Assembly: GCA_007095785.1 (NCBI GenBank)
Contig: SFBL01000233.1
Coordinates: forward strand, 1-59,783
Length of the DNA stretch: 59,783 nt
Direction: 5' to 3'
Origin: Microcystis aeruginosa Ma_SC_T_19800800_S464
GTDB lineage: Bacteria; Cyanobacteriota; Cyanobacteriia; Cyanobacteriales; Microcystaceae
Below, one piece after another: positions 24,012 to 31,716 of the stretch (its first letter is position 1; each line of letters opens with the position of its first letter). The notes beneath the pieces were generated by a model, which saw nothing but the letters and a program-made list of their open reading frames with translations, was not told the origin of the DNA and ran no database searches. The translations under genes were made by a program, and so were the position numbers.

Positions 24012-25457
24012 ATGAGTTTATGTCTTAATCCCGATTGTCTATATAACAATGATACTACGGATAAATTTTGTCAAAAATGTCGCTTCCAATTATTACTCAA
24101 AGATCGTTATCGTGCCATAAAATTAATTGGTCAAGGAGGTTTTGGTAAAACTTTTCAAGCAATTGATGAGGATAAACCTTCTCAACCCTATTGTGTGATT
24201 AAACAATTTTTTCCTAGCGCTCAAGGTAGTAATGCTCTCAAGAAAGCTGCGGAATTATTTAAAGAAGAAGCGATTAGTTTAGATAATCTCGGTCAACACC
24301 CACAAATTCCCTCCCTCTATGCCTATTTTACCAGCAATGATGGGCGACAATATCTTGTTCAAGAATATATTGAGGGAGAAAATCTAGAACAAGAATTACA
24401 AAGCGAGGGAGTTTTCAATGAAGAAAAGATCAAACATCTTTTATTAGAAATTTTGCCAATTCTTGATTTTATCCATGCTAAAAGAGTCATTCATCGAGAT
24501 ATTAAACCTGCTAATATAATTAGGAGACGCAGCGATAATAAACTAATTTTAGTGGATTTTGGTGCCTCTAAATTTATGACTATTGCTAATCTTTCCCTGA
24601 CAGGAACAGTGATCGGTTCGGCGGGATATATCGCCCCAGAACAAAGTAATGGCAAAGCAATTAATAGCAGTGATTTATATAGTTTGGGAGTCACTTGTAT
24701 CTATTTATTAACGGGAATATCTCCCTTTGAATTATTCGATGTGAGAGAACATGAATGGGTATGGAGACAGCACCTGATTAATAATCCTGTTAGTGTTGAA
24801 TTAGGTGAAATTTTAGATAAATTAATTGAATTTGGCACCAAAAAACGTTATCAATCAGCCGGGGAAATCCTGCAAGAGTTAGCGGTAAAATTAGCCGTCG
24901 TGATTCCGCCAAAACCCCGATCACAGGCCACAATTCAAGAAACGGTTTTGCCAGTTTTTCCAGTTGCCACCAGGGAGGAAATTAACCTCAAAAGTGCCAA
25001 GGCAATTGATTACACCAATCTGCGGGGTTTATTAGCGCAAGAAAAATGGCAAGAAGCAGATCAAGAAACGGCTAATCTATTCTTAAAAGTTGCCGATCGA
25101 ACTAAAGAAAAATATCTTAAGATAGAAGATATAGATAACTTTCCCTGTGAAGATTTAGCCACTATCAATCAACTCTGGTTACAATATAGTCAGGGAAAAT
25201 TTGGTATATCTGTTCAGAAAAAAATCTATGAAAGTTTGGGAGGAAGCGGCAATTATGATCAACAAAAATGGAACGCTTTCGGGTCAAAAGTCGGTTGGCG
25301 AGTTAATAACAAGTGGTTGTACTACGATCAAATTACTTTCTCTCTCAAAGCACCCTCCGGACATCTTCCCACCCTTGTGTGGGGTGTGGGTGGTGGCATA
25401 ATTCTTTTTTCTCGTCTGGAAAACTGTACCATTGACGTAGTTTCTAGCAGGGGATAA
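24012..25457 (+). CDS. Ser/Thr protein kinase with C-terminal GUN4 domain
   Basis: A protein of 481 residues from ATG 24012; the longer frame would translate heptamer repeats. The N-terminus has a zinc-ribbon-like Cys set (C4, C9, C20, C23). The Hanks-type kinase domain has the glycine loop GQGGFGKTF, Lys 64 (VIKQFF), HRDIKPAN at 161-168 and DFG at 182-184, so it should be active. Residues about 330-470 form a GUN4 domain (YTNLRGLLAQEKWQEAD, then WNAFGSKVGW), which binds porphyrins and activates Mg-chelatase in true Gun4. The fusion suggests a tetrapyrrole-sensing kinase (inference). It is convergent with the anti-sigma gene. Confidence 0.92.
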   Translation: MSLCLNPDCLYNNDTTDKFCQKCRFQLLLKDRYRAIKLIGQGGFGKTFQAIDEDKPSQPYCVIKQFFPSAQGSNALKKAAELFKEEAISLDNLGQHPQIPSLYAYFTSNDGRQYLVQEYIEGENLEQELQSEGVFNEEKIKHLLLEILPILDFIHAKRVIHRDIKPANIIRRRSDNKLILVDFGASKFMTIANLSLTGTVIGSAGYIAPEQSNGKAINSSDLYSLGVTCIYLLTGISPFELFDVREHEWVWRQHLINNPVSVELGEILDKLIEFGTKKRYQSAGEILQELAVKLAVVIPPKPRSQATIQETVLPVFPVATREEINLKSAKAIDYTNLRGLLAQEKWQEADQETANLFLKVADRTKEKYLKIEDIDNFPCEDLATINQLWLQYSQGKFGISVQKKIYESLGGSGNYDQQKWNAFGSKVGWRVNNKWLYYDQITFSLKAPSGHLPTLVWGVGGGIILFSRLENCTIDVVSSRG

Positions 25458-25463
25458 ATTGAC

Positions 25464-25916
25464 TTAAAAACTTTTCTGGAGAATTAAACAGTTTCTCCCT
25501 TCGCCAGTGCGGATATATTGTAAAGTATCAGTAAGAGAACGCATCAAAAGTAATCCTCGATCGCTTTCCATTTCCAAAGGTGCGAGGGGATGTTGTTGTA
25601 GAGAATCAAGTTTTGCTTGCAGATCAAAAGGTTGACCGTGATCCCATATTCTTATTTCTAGAGAATGGGACTGTAAAGTTAATTCTAGATCGATCGGTGT
25701 GGTCGGTGGTAAATGTTGGTGAGCGTAACGGACAGTATTAGTAAATCCTTCTGCTAAAGCCACCTTACACTGCCAAAGCACCAAGTCAGGTAGAAAAGAG
25801 CGGCCGTGGGATTCAAACCATTGTAGGACTGGGATTAGAGCTGCCAATTCCGTCCAGACTTGTAGATGGAATTGGAGGGGGAAAGAAGGGGAATTTAAGA
25901 CTTCAGAAGGCACCAC
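25464..25916 (-). CDS. Anti-sigma regulatory factor-type histidine kinase-like ATPase (RsbW/SpoIIAB family)
   Basis: A 150-residue HATPase domain protein. The N-box is EGFTNTVRYAH, the G1-like box is RIWDHGQPFD and the G2-like box is SDRGLLLMRSLTD. Such proteins bind and phosphorylate STAS-domain antagonists in partner switching. Its start overlaps the end of the STAS-sugar transferase gene by 14 bp, so both are translated from one message. Possible targets are that STAS domain and an unknown output protein. No sigma factor gene is adjacent. Confidence 0.88.
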   Translation of the reverse strand: MVPSEVLNSPSFPLQFHLQVWTELAALIPVLQWFESHGRSFLPDLVLWQCKVALAEGFTNTVRYAHQHLPPTTPIDLELTLQSHSLEIRIWDHGQPFDLQAKLDSLQQHPLAPLEMESDRGLLLMRSLTDTLQYIRTGEGRNCLILQKSF

Positions 25917-26898
25917 TGTTTTTTTGAAAGAGAATCAAAATTGTTTTAAAAATCAGTTGTAGATCGTAGCCTAAACTCCAATTTTCTTGATAGCGCAAAT
26001 CTAGTTGAATTACTTCTTCAAAATTACGCACCTGAGAGCGACCATTCACCTGCCATTCCCCGGTCATACCTGGTTTTACATCTAAACGTTGCCATTGGGG
26101 AACATCGTAGCGTTCCACCTCATCCGGTGTGGGGGGACGAGTGCCGACAAGACTCATTTCACCGGTGATCACATTCCAAAACTGGGGGAATTCGTCTAAA
26201 CTGGTACGACGTAAAAATTTTCCTACCCGGGTAATCCGGGGATCATTTTTATTTTTAAAAAAAGCTCCCTGCGCTTGATTGGGGATTTTATCCTTGAGTG
26301 CTTCTGCATCCACACACATGGAACGAAACTTAAGAATCTTAAATTCCTTTCCCAACCAACCGCAGCGGGTTTGACTGAAAAAAATTGGACCCGGACTGTC
26401 TAACTTAATAGCGATGGCAATGGGGACAAAAATAACCCCCGTGATTAATAAACCCACGATGCCACCAACAATGTCAAGACCGCGCTTTAACCAACTGCGA
26501 ATCGAGGGATGGGTTTCCGGTAGATGGTTTTCAGTGGGGGTAAAGCCGTTTTCTTGGGGTGCTAGGGGAGGGATTTGGAAGGTGAATAATTGATCTAGTC
26601 CCGTAATCGATAAAACCCCCATCACTGGGGGATGGACGTTAGCCAGCACTAACTCGATATTTTCTGCCCTGGCCGCTTTGAGATTATGCACTAAAGCACC
26701 GACACCACTACTATCCATAAATTGAGTGGCATTCAGATCGAGAATTACTTTTTCGGGAGTGGGTGTTTGGGCGATGAGATGGTGAAACAGATCCTTGAAC
26801 TGTACTGCTTCCAAGACAGTCAAGCGATCCGGCATCCGCAAAACCGGATACTCCATCGGAATGATCAGAAAACGTGTTTCAGGGATTTGGGAAGTCAT
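25903..26898 (-). CDS. STAS domain-sugar transferase fusion
   Basis: A protein of 331 residues from ATG 26898; the longer frame to 26979 is less likely. The N-terminal STAS domain (about residues 10-105) has the phosphorylatable serine region DSSGVGALVHNL. The C-terminal domain is a bacterial sugar transferase (WcaJ/WbaP type): hydrophobic helix GIVGLLITGVIFVPI, then FSQTRCGWLGKEFKILKFRS, SLDEFPQFWNV and GEMSLVGTRPP. It would transfer a sugar-1-phosphate to a lipid carrier to start exopolysaccharide. The adjacent anti-sigma-type kinase suggests that polysaccharide initiation is controlled by partner switching. Confidence 0.93.
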   Translation of the reverse strand: MTSQIPETRFLIIPMEYPVLRMPDRLTVLEAVQFKDLFHHLIAQTPTPEKVILDLNATQFMDSSGVGALVHNLKAARAENIELVLANVHPPVMGVLSITGLDQLFTFQIPPLAPQENGFTPTENHLPETHPSIRSWLKRGLDIVGGIVGLLITGVIFVPIAIAIKLDSPGPIFFSQTRCGWLGKEFKILKFRSMCVDAEALKDKIPNQAQGAFFKNKNDPRITRVGKFLRRTSLDEFPQFWNVITGEMSLVGTRPPTPDEVERYDVPQWQRLDVKPGMTGEWQVNGRSQVRNFEEVIQLDLRYQENWSLGYDLQLIFKTILILFQKNSGAF

Positions 26899-27012
26899 CG
26901 ACACAAAGACGTGGTTTGATAGATGAACAAGGCCTGATGACCTACTTAAATGTTTACTACACTTTTCCCCAAATACCAATGGGTAATGTCACAGATTACC
27001 TGTAATTATCGG

Positions 27013-27663
27013 CTAACGAATCTCACCTAGGGGCGGACGGCCTTGGGTTTGGGCTTTCGCTTTCGCCGCACTCTTCCTTAGGGCATCTAAACGGGTCTCA
27101 TAACGCTTACGCAGACGACGGTTGGGTGTTTGTTCAATTAGGGTTTTAAAGGCACTACCTAGGCTCTTGTAGGCGTTGGGGAGGGAATAACCGAAACGGG
27201 TGGCCAAGGCGATCGCTTTTTCATCGGCTTCGATCGCTTCTTTGAGAATTTTATCACCGTTATTTTTGCGCCAGAGACGATAACCGGAAATCCCACATAA
27301 TCCCATAGCCAAAAGCAATAATAACCCGTCCTGTACCCATAATTCCCCCACCGCACCACCTAAGCCAATAGCGAGGGCGGCCATTTCCCAGCCTTCCCGG
27401 GGAATACTATCATTTTGAATCCTGGCCACTTCATGCCAAAAGAGCAAATTACGCTGATCAATAGCTAAATTTTCCCATTTTGCCAAATCTATCTGAATTT
27501 CTACCTCATCTCTGCCAATTTCTTCACAACGGATCAGGGGGGGGTTAATCTCTGTGGAACCTTCTACCGTTACCCAACTTTGTAATTCTGGGGGTAGCAG
27601 GGTTTTTAGGCGCCGAAGTTCGCTCATTTCGGCTCGTGCAGAGGAGGCCGCATAAGATGTCAT
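27013..27663 (-). CDS. DUF3318 domain protein
   Basis: A 216-residue cyanobacterial protein with a conserved N-terminal region (SELRRLKTLLPPELQSWV), a WHEVARIQNDSIPREGWE motif, paired hydrophobic segments near 91-125 (MAALAIGLGG and LLLLLAMGLCGISGYRLW) and a basic helical C-terminus. This fits the DUF3318 family of likely membrane-associated proteins; function unknown. Spacing and repeats on both sides make it a single-gene unit. The region upstream (27664-27921) holds only repeats. Confidence 0.82.
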   Translation of the reverse strand: MTSYAASSARAEMSELRRLKTLLPPELQSWVTVEGSTEINPPLIRCEEIGRDEVEIQIDLAKWENLAIDQRNLLFWHEVARIQNDSIPREGWEMAALAIGLGGAVGELWVQDGLLLLLAMGLCGISGYRLWRKNNGDKILKEAIEADEKAIALATRFGYSLPNAYKSLGSAFKTLIEQTPNRRLRKRYETRLDALRKSAAKAKAQTQGRPPLGEIR

Positions 27664-27921
27664 AGATTTTTTACCTATTCTCTACCAATGACGATGATTT
27701 CTATTTTGGATCATAGCGGTCTTTTTTGTAATCTTGGCAGCTTTTAGCAGTAGGAAGTATTTTCAGTGATCAGTGGGGGAAGTGGGGAGTGGGGAGTGGG
27801 GAGTGAGAAGTGGGGGAGAAACAATCCATAACTGGGTTTTTAAAGTTCGATTGGGAGTCAATCATACTATTAAAAACGGATTTGGTATTATTGGCAAAAT
27901 ATAGACCTTAACTTTTGCTGA
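27664..27921. other. Intergenic region with GGGGAGT low-complexity repeats
   Basis: It includes a TTTTCAGTGATCAGTGGGG start, then GTGGGGAGTGGGGAGTGGGG, similar to the G-rich tracts at 39960-40070 and 33690-33715. No ORF or RNA seen. Confidence 0.6.
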
Positions 27922-28551
27922 CTAATGCTCAAATATATCTTTATATTGCTGTAAATCTAAAGCGGTAAAAATGGGGATACAACTAAAGCACTTTTGAGCT
28001 AATTCCCATCTTTCTTCTCTTTGCAGCATCAAAATTAATTTATCTCGCACTGACAGTAAATAGCGCACATCGTTGGCGGCATAACTCAGTTGTTTTGGAG
28101 TAAGATTAGCGGCATTTCCCCAATCAGAACTTTGAGCGGTTTTGTCTAATTCTATGCCTTCCAATTCCTGCACAAGACTTTTTAAACCGTGACTACTGGT
28201 GTAAGTCCGAGCCAGTTTACTGGCAATTTTGGTGCAGAAAATCGGTTTAGTCGCAATGCCAAAAGTATGGGACAGTTGAGCCACATCAAAACGGGCGAAA
28301 TGAAAGACTTTTTCTATCCGCTCATCCTCCATGACCTTTTTGAGATTAGGAGCCTCTGTTTGCCCCCTAAAAATGCGAATAGCGGTGACAAAACCACTGG
28401 GATCACAGAGTTGAATTAAACACAGTCGATCGCGCCCCGGGATTAATCCCATCGTTTCTGTATCTACAGCGATCGAATTAACCCCTAGATAACGGGATAA
28501 TAGGTCATCACTTAAATCTCGATCGCACACTTGAAAATTGTCTAAGTTCAT
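27922..28551 (-). CDS. Ribonuclease D-like 3'-5' exonuclease
   Basis: A 209-residue DEDDy exonuclease. ExoI is VDTETMGL (D30 and E32), ExoII is HFARFDVAQL and ExoIII is YAANDVRYLL with the Y/D pair. It lacks the HRDC domains of full RNase D, so it is a short cyanobacterial RNase D-like protein, presumably trimming RNA 3' ends. Upstream lie CAGTAAACAGTGATC heptamers that may carry its transcription start. Family assignment is strong; the substrate is not known. Confidence 0.9.
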   Translation of the reverse strand: MNLDNFQVCDRDLSDDLLSRYLGVNSIAVDTETMGLIPGRDRLCLIQLCDPSGFVTAIRIFRGQTEAPNLKKVMEDERIEKVFHFARFDVAQLSHTFGIATKPIFCTKIASKLARTYTSSHGLKSLVQELEGIELDKTAQSSDWGNAANLTPKQLSYAANDVRYLLSVRDKLILMLQREERWELAQKCFSCIPIFTALDLQQYKDIFEH

Positions 28552-28576
28552 ATAGTTAGGAGTTAGGAGAGCTTTT

Positions 28577-28705
28577 TTCAGTGATCAGTAAACAGTGATC
28601 AGTAAACAGTAAACAGTAACAAGACAGCACTGTTAATGCGATTTAATACTCCTTACTTAAGACTGTCCACTGAAAACTCAAATCTGATCACTGATAACTG
28701 AAAAA
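28577..28705. repeat. Heptamer repeats between RNase D-like and CAP genes
   Basis: CAGTGATCAGTAAACAGT-type units at about 28577-28622, and TGATCACTGATAACTGA at about 28684-28701, similar to the arrays upstream of aroB. No gene. Confidence 0.75.
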
Positions 28706-28757
28706 GCTGATAGTTAAAAACTGATAATTAAATTTAAATATCATCAGGGTCATTTTG

Positions 28758-29762
28758 TCAACGCTTTTTAACAAAAAGTTGTGTAAAGTAATATTCACCA
28801 GCATTATTTTTAGCGATACCGATACCGGTGAGATTATAATCACCAACCATATTTTTTTGATGGCCGGGGCTATTAATCCAACCCTTGACGGCAACGCTAA
28901 CGGGGTCAGGATATCCCTTCATAAAAGCCAAGTTTTCGCCCATTTTTTCTAAAGGGATCATCCTTTGTACTGCCTTCATTCTTCCCTCAAAACCATCATG
29001 ACTAAAAGGAGCCTGTTTATTGGCCATTTTTTGACTAAATAAGCGAGCTTCATGGCTCATGCGAGCATCGAGACGTAGGGGGGGTAAATTTTGAGAAATT
29101 CGGTAGCGATTAACTTGATAATTAGTGTTTTCTTCGAGGGTAATAAAAAAAGATTGATTCTCGATAGAATCGTAGCTAAGAGGATTAGTAGAAACGGGAG
29201 CGGATTGACGTTTTAGAAATATTTGAGTAAAGTACAATTTTCCTTGATTATCCTTCGCTACTCCAATCCCGGTACTATCAAAATCACCCTCCATATTTTC
29301 CCGATGACCTTGACTTTTAATCCAGCCATCCACAGCCATCATTACCGGGTCATCATAACCTTGATTAACTGCCACATTTTCCCCTACCGCTTCATAGGGA
29401 ACCGAAACGCCAATAGTTTGCGCTCTTTTGTCAAAATCTTGATGACTAAAAGGAACTAAACCCGCAGCCATGCGTTGGCTATGTAATCTTGCCTGTTGCG
29501 AAATTCCTCGATTTAACAGTAGGGGAGATAAATTGCGAGATTGACGATAGCGATTGACCTGTTGATAGATTTTATTCTCTAAAACAAGTAAAGTTGCCGC
29601 ATCTAAAGGAGAAGGAGAAGGAGAGGGAGAGGGAGAGGGAGAGAAAGATGATACGAGTTCCGCAAAAGAGCTATAGTTTAAGGCACTACAGGCCATTAAA
29701 CTTGTCGAGACAAGCATCAAAATTCCTAACCGATAAGGTTTCTTAAAAAAACTTTTCATCAA
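28758..29762 (-). CDS. Lipoprotein with two CAP (SCP-like) domains
   Basis: A 334-residue secreted lipoprotein. The signal peptide ends in the lipobox LMAC (Cys 25). A Ser-Pro repeat linker follows (about 38-52, encoded by a GGAGAA/GGAGAG microsatellite). Two CAP domains then follow: first QVNRYRQSRNLSPL with HSQRMAAGLVPFSH and VGENVAVNQGY; second QVNRYRISQNLPPL with FSQKMANKQAPFSH and MGENLAFMKGY. The halves are homologous, so this is a tandem duplication. CAP proteins bind small ligands or act in the cell envelope. It sits at the outer or plasma membrane, facing outward. Confidence 0.9.
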   Translation of the reverse strand: MMKSFFKKPYRLGILMLVSTSLMACSALNYSSFAELVSSFSPSPSPSPSPSPLDAATLLVLENKIYQQVNRYRQSRNLSPLLLNRGISQQARLHSQRMAAGLVPFSHQDFDKRAQTIGVSVPYEAVGENVAVNQGYDDPVMMAVDGWIKSQGHRENMEGDFDSTGIGVAKDNQGKLYFTQIFLKRQSAPVSTNPLSYDSIENQSFFITLEENTNYQVNRYRISQNLPPLRLDARMSHEARLFSQKMANKQAPFSHDGFEGRMKAVQRMIPLEKMGENLAFMKGYPDPVSVAVKGWINSPGHQKNMVGDYNLTGIGIAKNNAGEYYFTQLFVKKR

Positions 29763-29765
29763 AAA

Positions 29766-29989
29766 AATTGGGTCTGAAACCCCGCCGTTCTAGGTTGGAT
29801 TTACTGTTAAATACTAGCGCATTTACAGGATATATGCCAGAACGTGAGACATAGAAAAGCTATCGCTACCGATTTTACCCAACACCAGAACAAGAGTCGC
29901 TATTGCGGCACAGCTTGGACTGTGTAAGATTAGTTGACAATAAAGCTCTCCATGTCAGAACACAGAGAAATCACAGCGAGGGGGTTTGA
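29766..29989 (+). mobile_element. 5' remnant of an IS200/IS605-type element with truncated tnpB
   Basis: The left-end-like segment (GGGTCTGAAACCCCGCCGTTC, about 29770-29792) is followed by TACTAGCGCATTTACAGGATATATG, which also occurs in the remnant at 43.4 kb. From 29855 a frame gives KSYRYRFYPTPEQESLLRHS, the TnpB N-terminus, then stops at TGA 29987-29989. The start codon is lost (ACATAG in place of ATG). The remainder of tnpB is missing. Confidence 0.75.
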
Positions 29990-30169
29990 GTTGAATTTCC
30001 CTATTTCCCTATTTCCCCATTTTCCCAGTCCTGGTGGCGACCCGATGACCAGAGGGGTTAAATCTGTTAAGGCAGCTGCGAAACTAGGCAAAGGACTGCA
30101 AGCAGAAACCCAAATCGTCAGGTTTGGAAATCACCGTCCGGCCCCGGGGGTGAGGATATCAACTTTTTG

Positions 30170-30628
30170 GTGCAAGGGTCAAGACTTGTTAAGATTGATC
30201 AAGCCGTTCGCTCAAATTTACCACTTCTGTGGCTCTCATTTATGGTAATCGACTTTCTGCCCTTCACTATCAATATTTCCCCGGCCTTTATTGCCGGTAG
30301 CTGTCTCTGGTCTTTAGCATTATATTTGGGGTTAGCTGGGGTGCGAAATTGGTTTATAGAAATTTTCTATCGCTGGTTTAATTTTGCCGAGCGTTTCCTC
30401 TATACTTCCCTAGAGGAGTTTGAAAAAACTCGCATCGCCAGAGAATCACAAAATGCTTTTTATGCCTCTATCTTTAGTATTATTCCCTTTCTCATTCTCG
30501 GCGGTTTCTCCGATTGGTTAATCGAGATTAGTTTAGGAAAAAGTTGGCCGATTAGTGTCGGTATTCTCGCCTGTGTTGCCTCTGGTGTCTATGAATTAGG
30601 ACGGCAGGACGGCAGCAGTAATCAGTAA
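30170..30628 (+). CDS. Conserved membrane protein (hypothetical)
   Basis: About 152 residues from a GTG at 30170; a TTG one codon upstream is also possible. Helices lie at about 20-32 (LLWLSFMVIDFLPF), 42-60 (FIAGSCLWSLALYLGLAGV), 105-122 (FYASIFSIIPFLILGGFS) and 133-146 (WPISVGILACVASGV). Between them runs an amphipathic stretch (FNFAERFLYTSLEEFEKTRI). I do not recognise the family, but the open frame and composition are convincing. The IS200/IS605 remnant lies upstream and may have displaced its promoter. Confidence 0.7.
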   Translation: MQGSRLVKIDQAVRSNLPLLWLSFMVIDFLPFTINISPAFIAGSCLWSLALYLGLAGVRNWFIEIFYRWFNFAERFLYTSLEEFEKTRIARESQNAFYASIFSIIPFLILGGFSDWLIEISLGKSWPISVGILACVASGVYELGRQDGSSNQ

Positions 30629-30719
30629 ACAACGGTCAATTAAACTGTTAACTATCTCAATTACTCCTTCGGACTGCACCGGAGTGGCAAGTTAGTCGAT
30701 TTTAACCCTTGACTAGCGC

Positions 30720-31478
30720 TTAATCTTTTCCTTCCAGACGATTTTTATGTTTATTAAGAGTCTTTTGTAGTAAATTCAAAACCTCATTAGCAATCTCAAT
30801 AACTTGATGAGTTCCAAAACCAGCCTGAGTTAATTCTTTAAAAAAAGCCTTAGCGACAATTTTGGCTAATTTCGGGGGATAAGGATGGACAGCGATCGAA
30901 TGTTCGCACTGAATTTCTGCTATTTCTCTAGTTACTGCCATGGCCACAAAACGAGATTTTAACATCCCTTGCAAATGAAAAATTTGCAGGGATTGGGCAG
31001 CCTGTTGAGCGAATAACTGCAAGATTTCTAAATCTAATGGTTCAAAATGTTTTTTGTCTAGGGGAAAACTGAGATTAATTACTCCGATTACCTGCTGATT
31101 AAGAATAATCGGTACGGAGATAAAACTATTATTATTTGATCTTTTGGGATAACGGGCTGCACTGGCAAATGGCGATCGAGTGATATCCTTAATTAGTAAA
31201 GGTTTTCCTGTAGTTGCTACAGTGCCGGCAATAACTTGATCGAGTTTAATTATTTCTTGTTCGGCTAAAGGTGATAGATCATCATAATGGGCAAAAACTT
31301 CTAGATAATCGGTAATTTCCCCCTTTAATTCCTCTGGAGAGCTTAACATAATTGAACAGCGCCTCGCTCGCAATTGATGAGCGCTCATACTAGCTATTTT
31401 CCCAAAAATAACTTCGAGATTTTCCTCAACATTCAAGACAAGAGCCAGAGTAGTCAATTTGGGGTTAAAATTATCCAT
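30720..31478 (-). CDS. GAF domain protein
   Basis: About 252 residues from ATG 31478; a GTG four codons upstream is possible. Residues about 20-175 form a GAF sensor domain: RRCSIMLSSPEE, then GKPLLIKDITRSPFA, SFISVPIILNQQVIGVINLS and LEILQLFAQQAAQSLQI. A C-terminal helical region of about 75 residues resembles no output domain I know. There is no chromophore Cys in the usual place, so it is more likely a ligand- or redox-sensing GAF than a bilin binder. It is divergent from lnt. Confidence 0.85.
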   Translation of the reverse strand: MDNFNPKLTTLALVLNVEENLEVIFGKIASMSAHQLRARRCSIMLSSPEELKGEITDYLEVFAHYDDLSPLAEQEIIKLDQVIAGTVATTGKPLLIKDITRSPFASAARYPKRSNNNSFISVPIILNQQVIGVINLSFPLDKKHFEPLDLEILQLFAQQAAQSLQIFHLQGMLKSRFVAMAVTREIAEIQCEHSIAVHPYPPKLAKIVAKAFFKELTQAGFGTHQVIEIANEVLNLLQKTLNKHKNRLEGKD

Positions 31479-31716
31479 GTATTCAATCACTTATTCAGTC
31501 CGAGTTTAGGCTTTCAGGGTGAGGGTGACATTCCTCATCTCCCTGTTTATCTGAGTCTATAGCTTGCCATAGCATCTCATGGAAGGGCTTTTTTACTCGC
31601 TAACTGATCTATTGTAGATGTAGGCAAAACTTCTGTGTCTCTCTTGTTTTTTGTCTTCCCTCTAGCTACTCTGAGATCTAGTAGGTCAGAGGAGTTTAAC
31701 CTGACTGGAGTGAAAG

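Noticed and set aside
29934-30248. ORF of 104 codons overlapping the membrane protein start
   Set aside because: It begins inside the tnpB remnant and runs in another frame into the membrane protein gene; it could hold tnpB tail sequence, but I could not support that.
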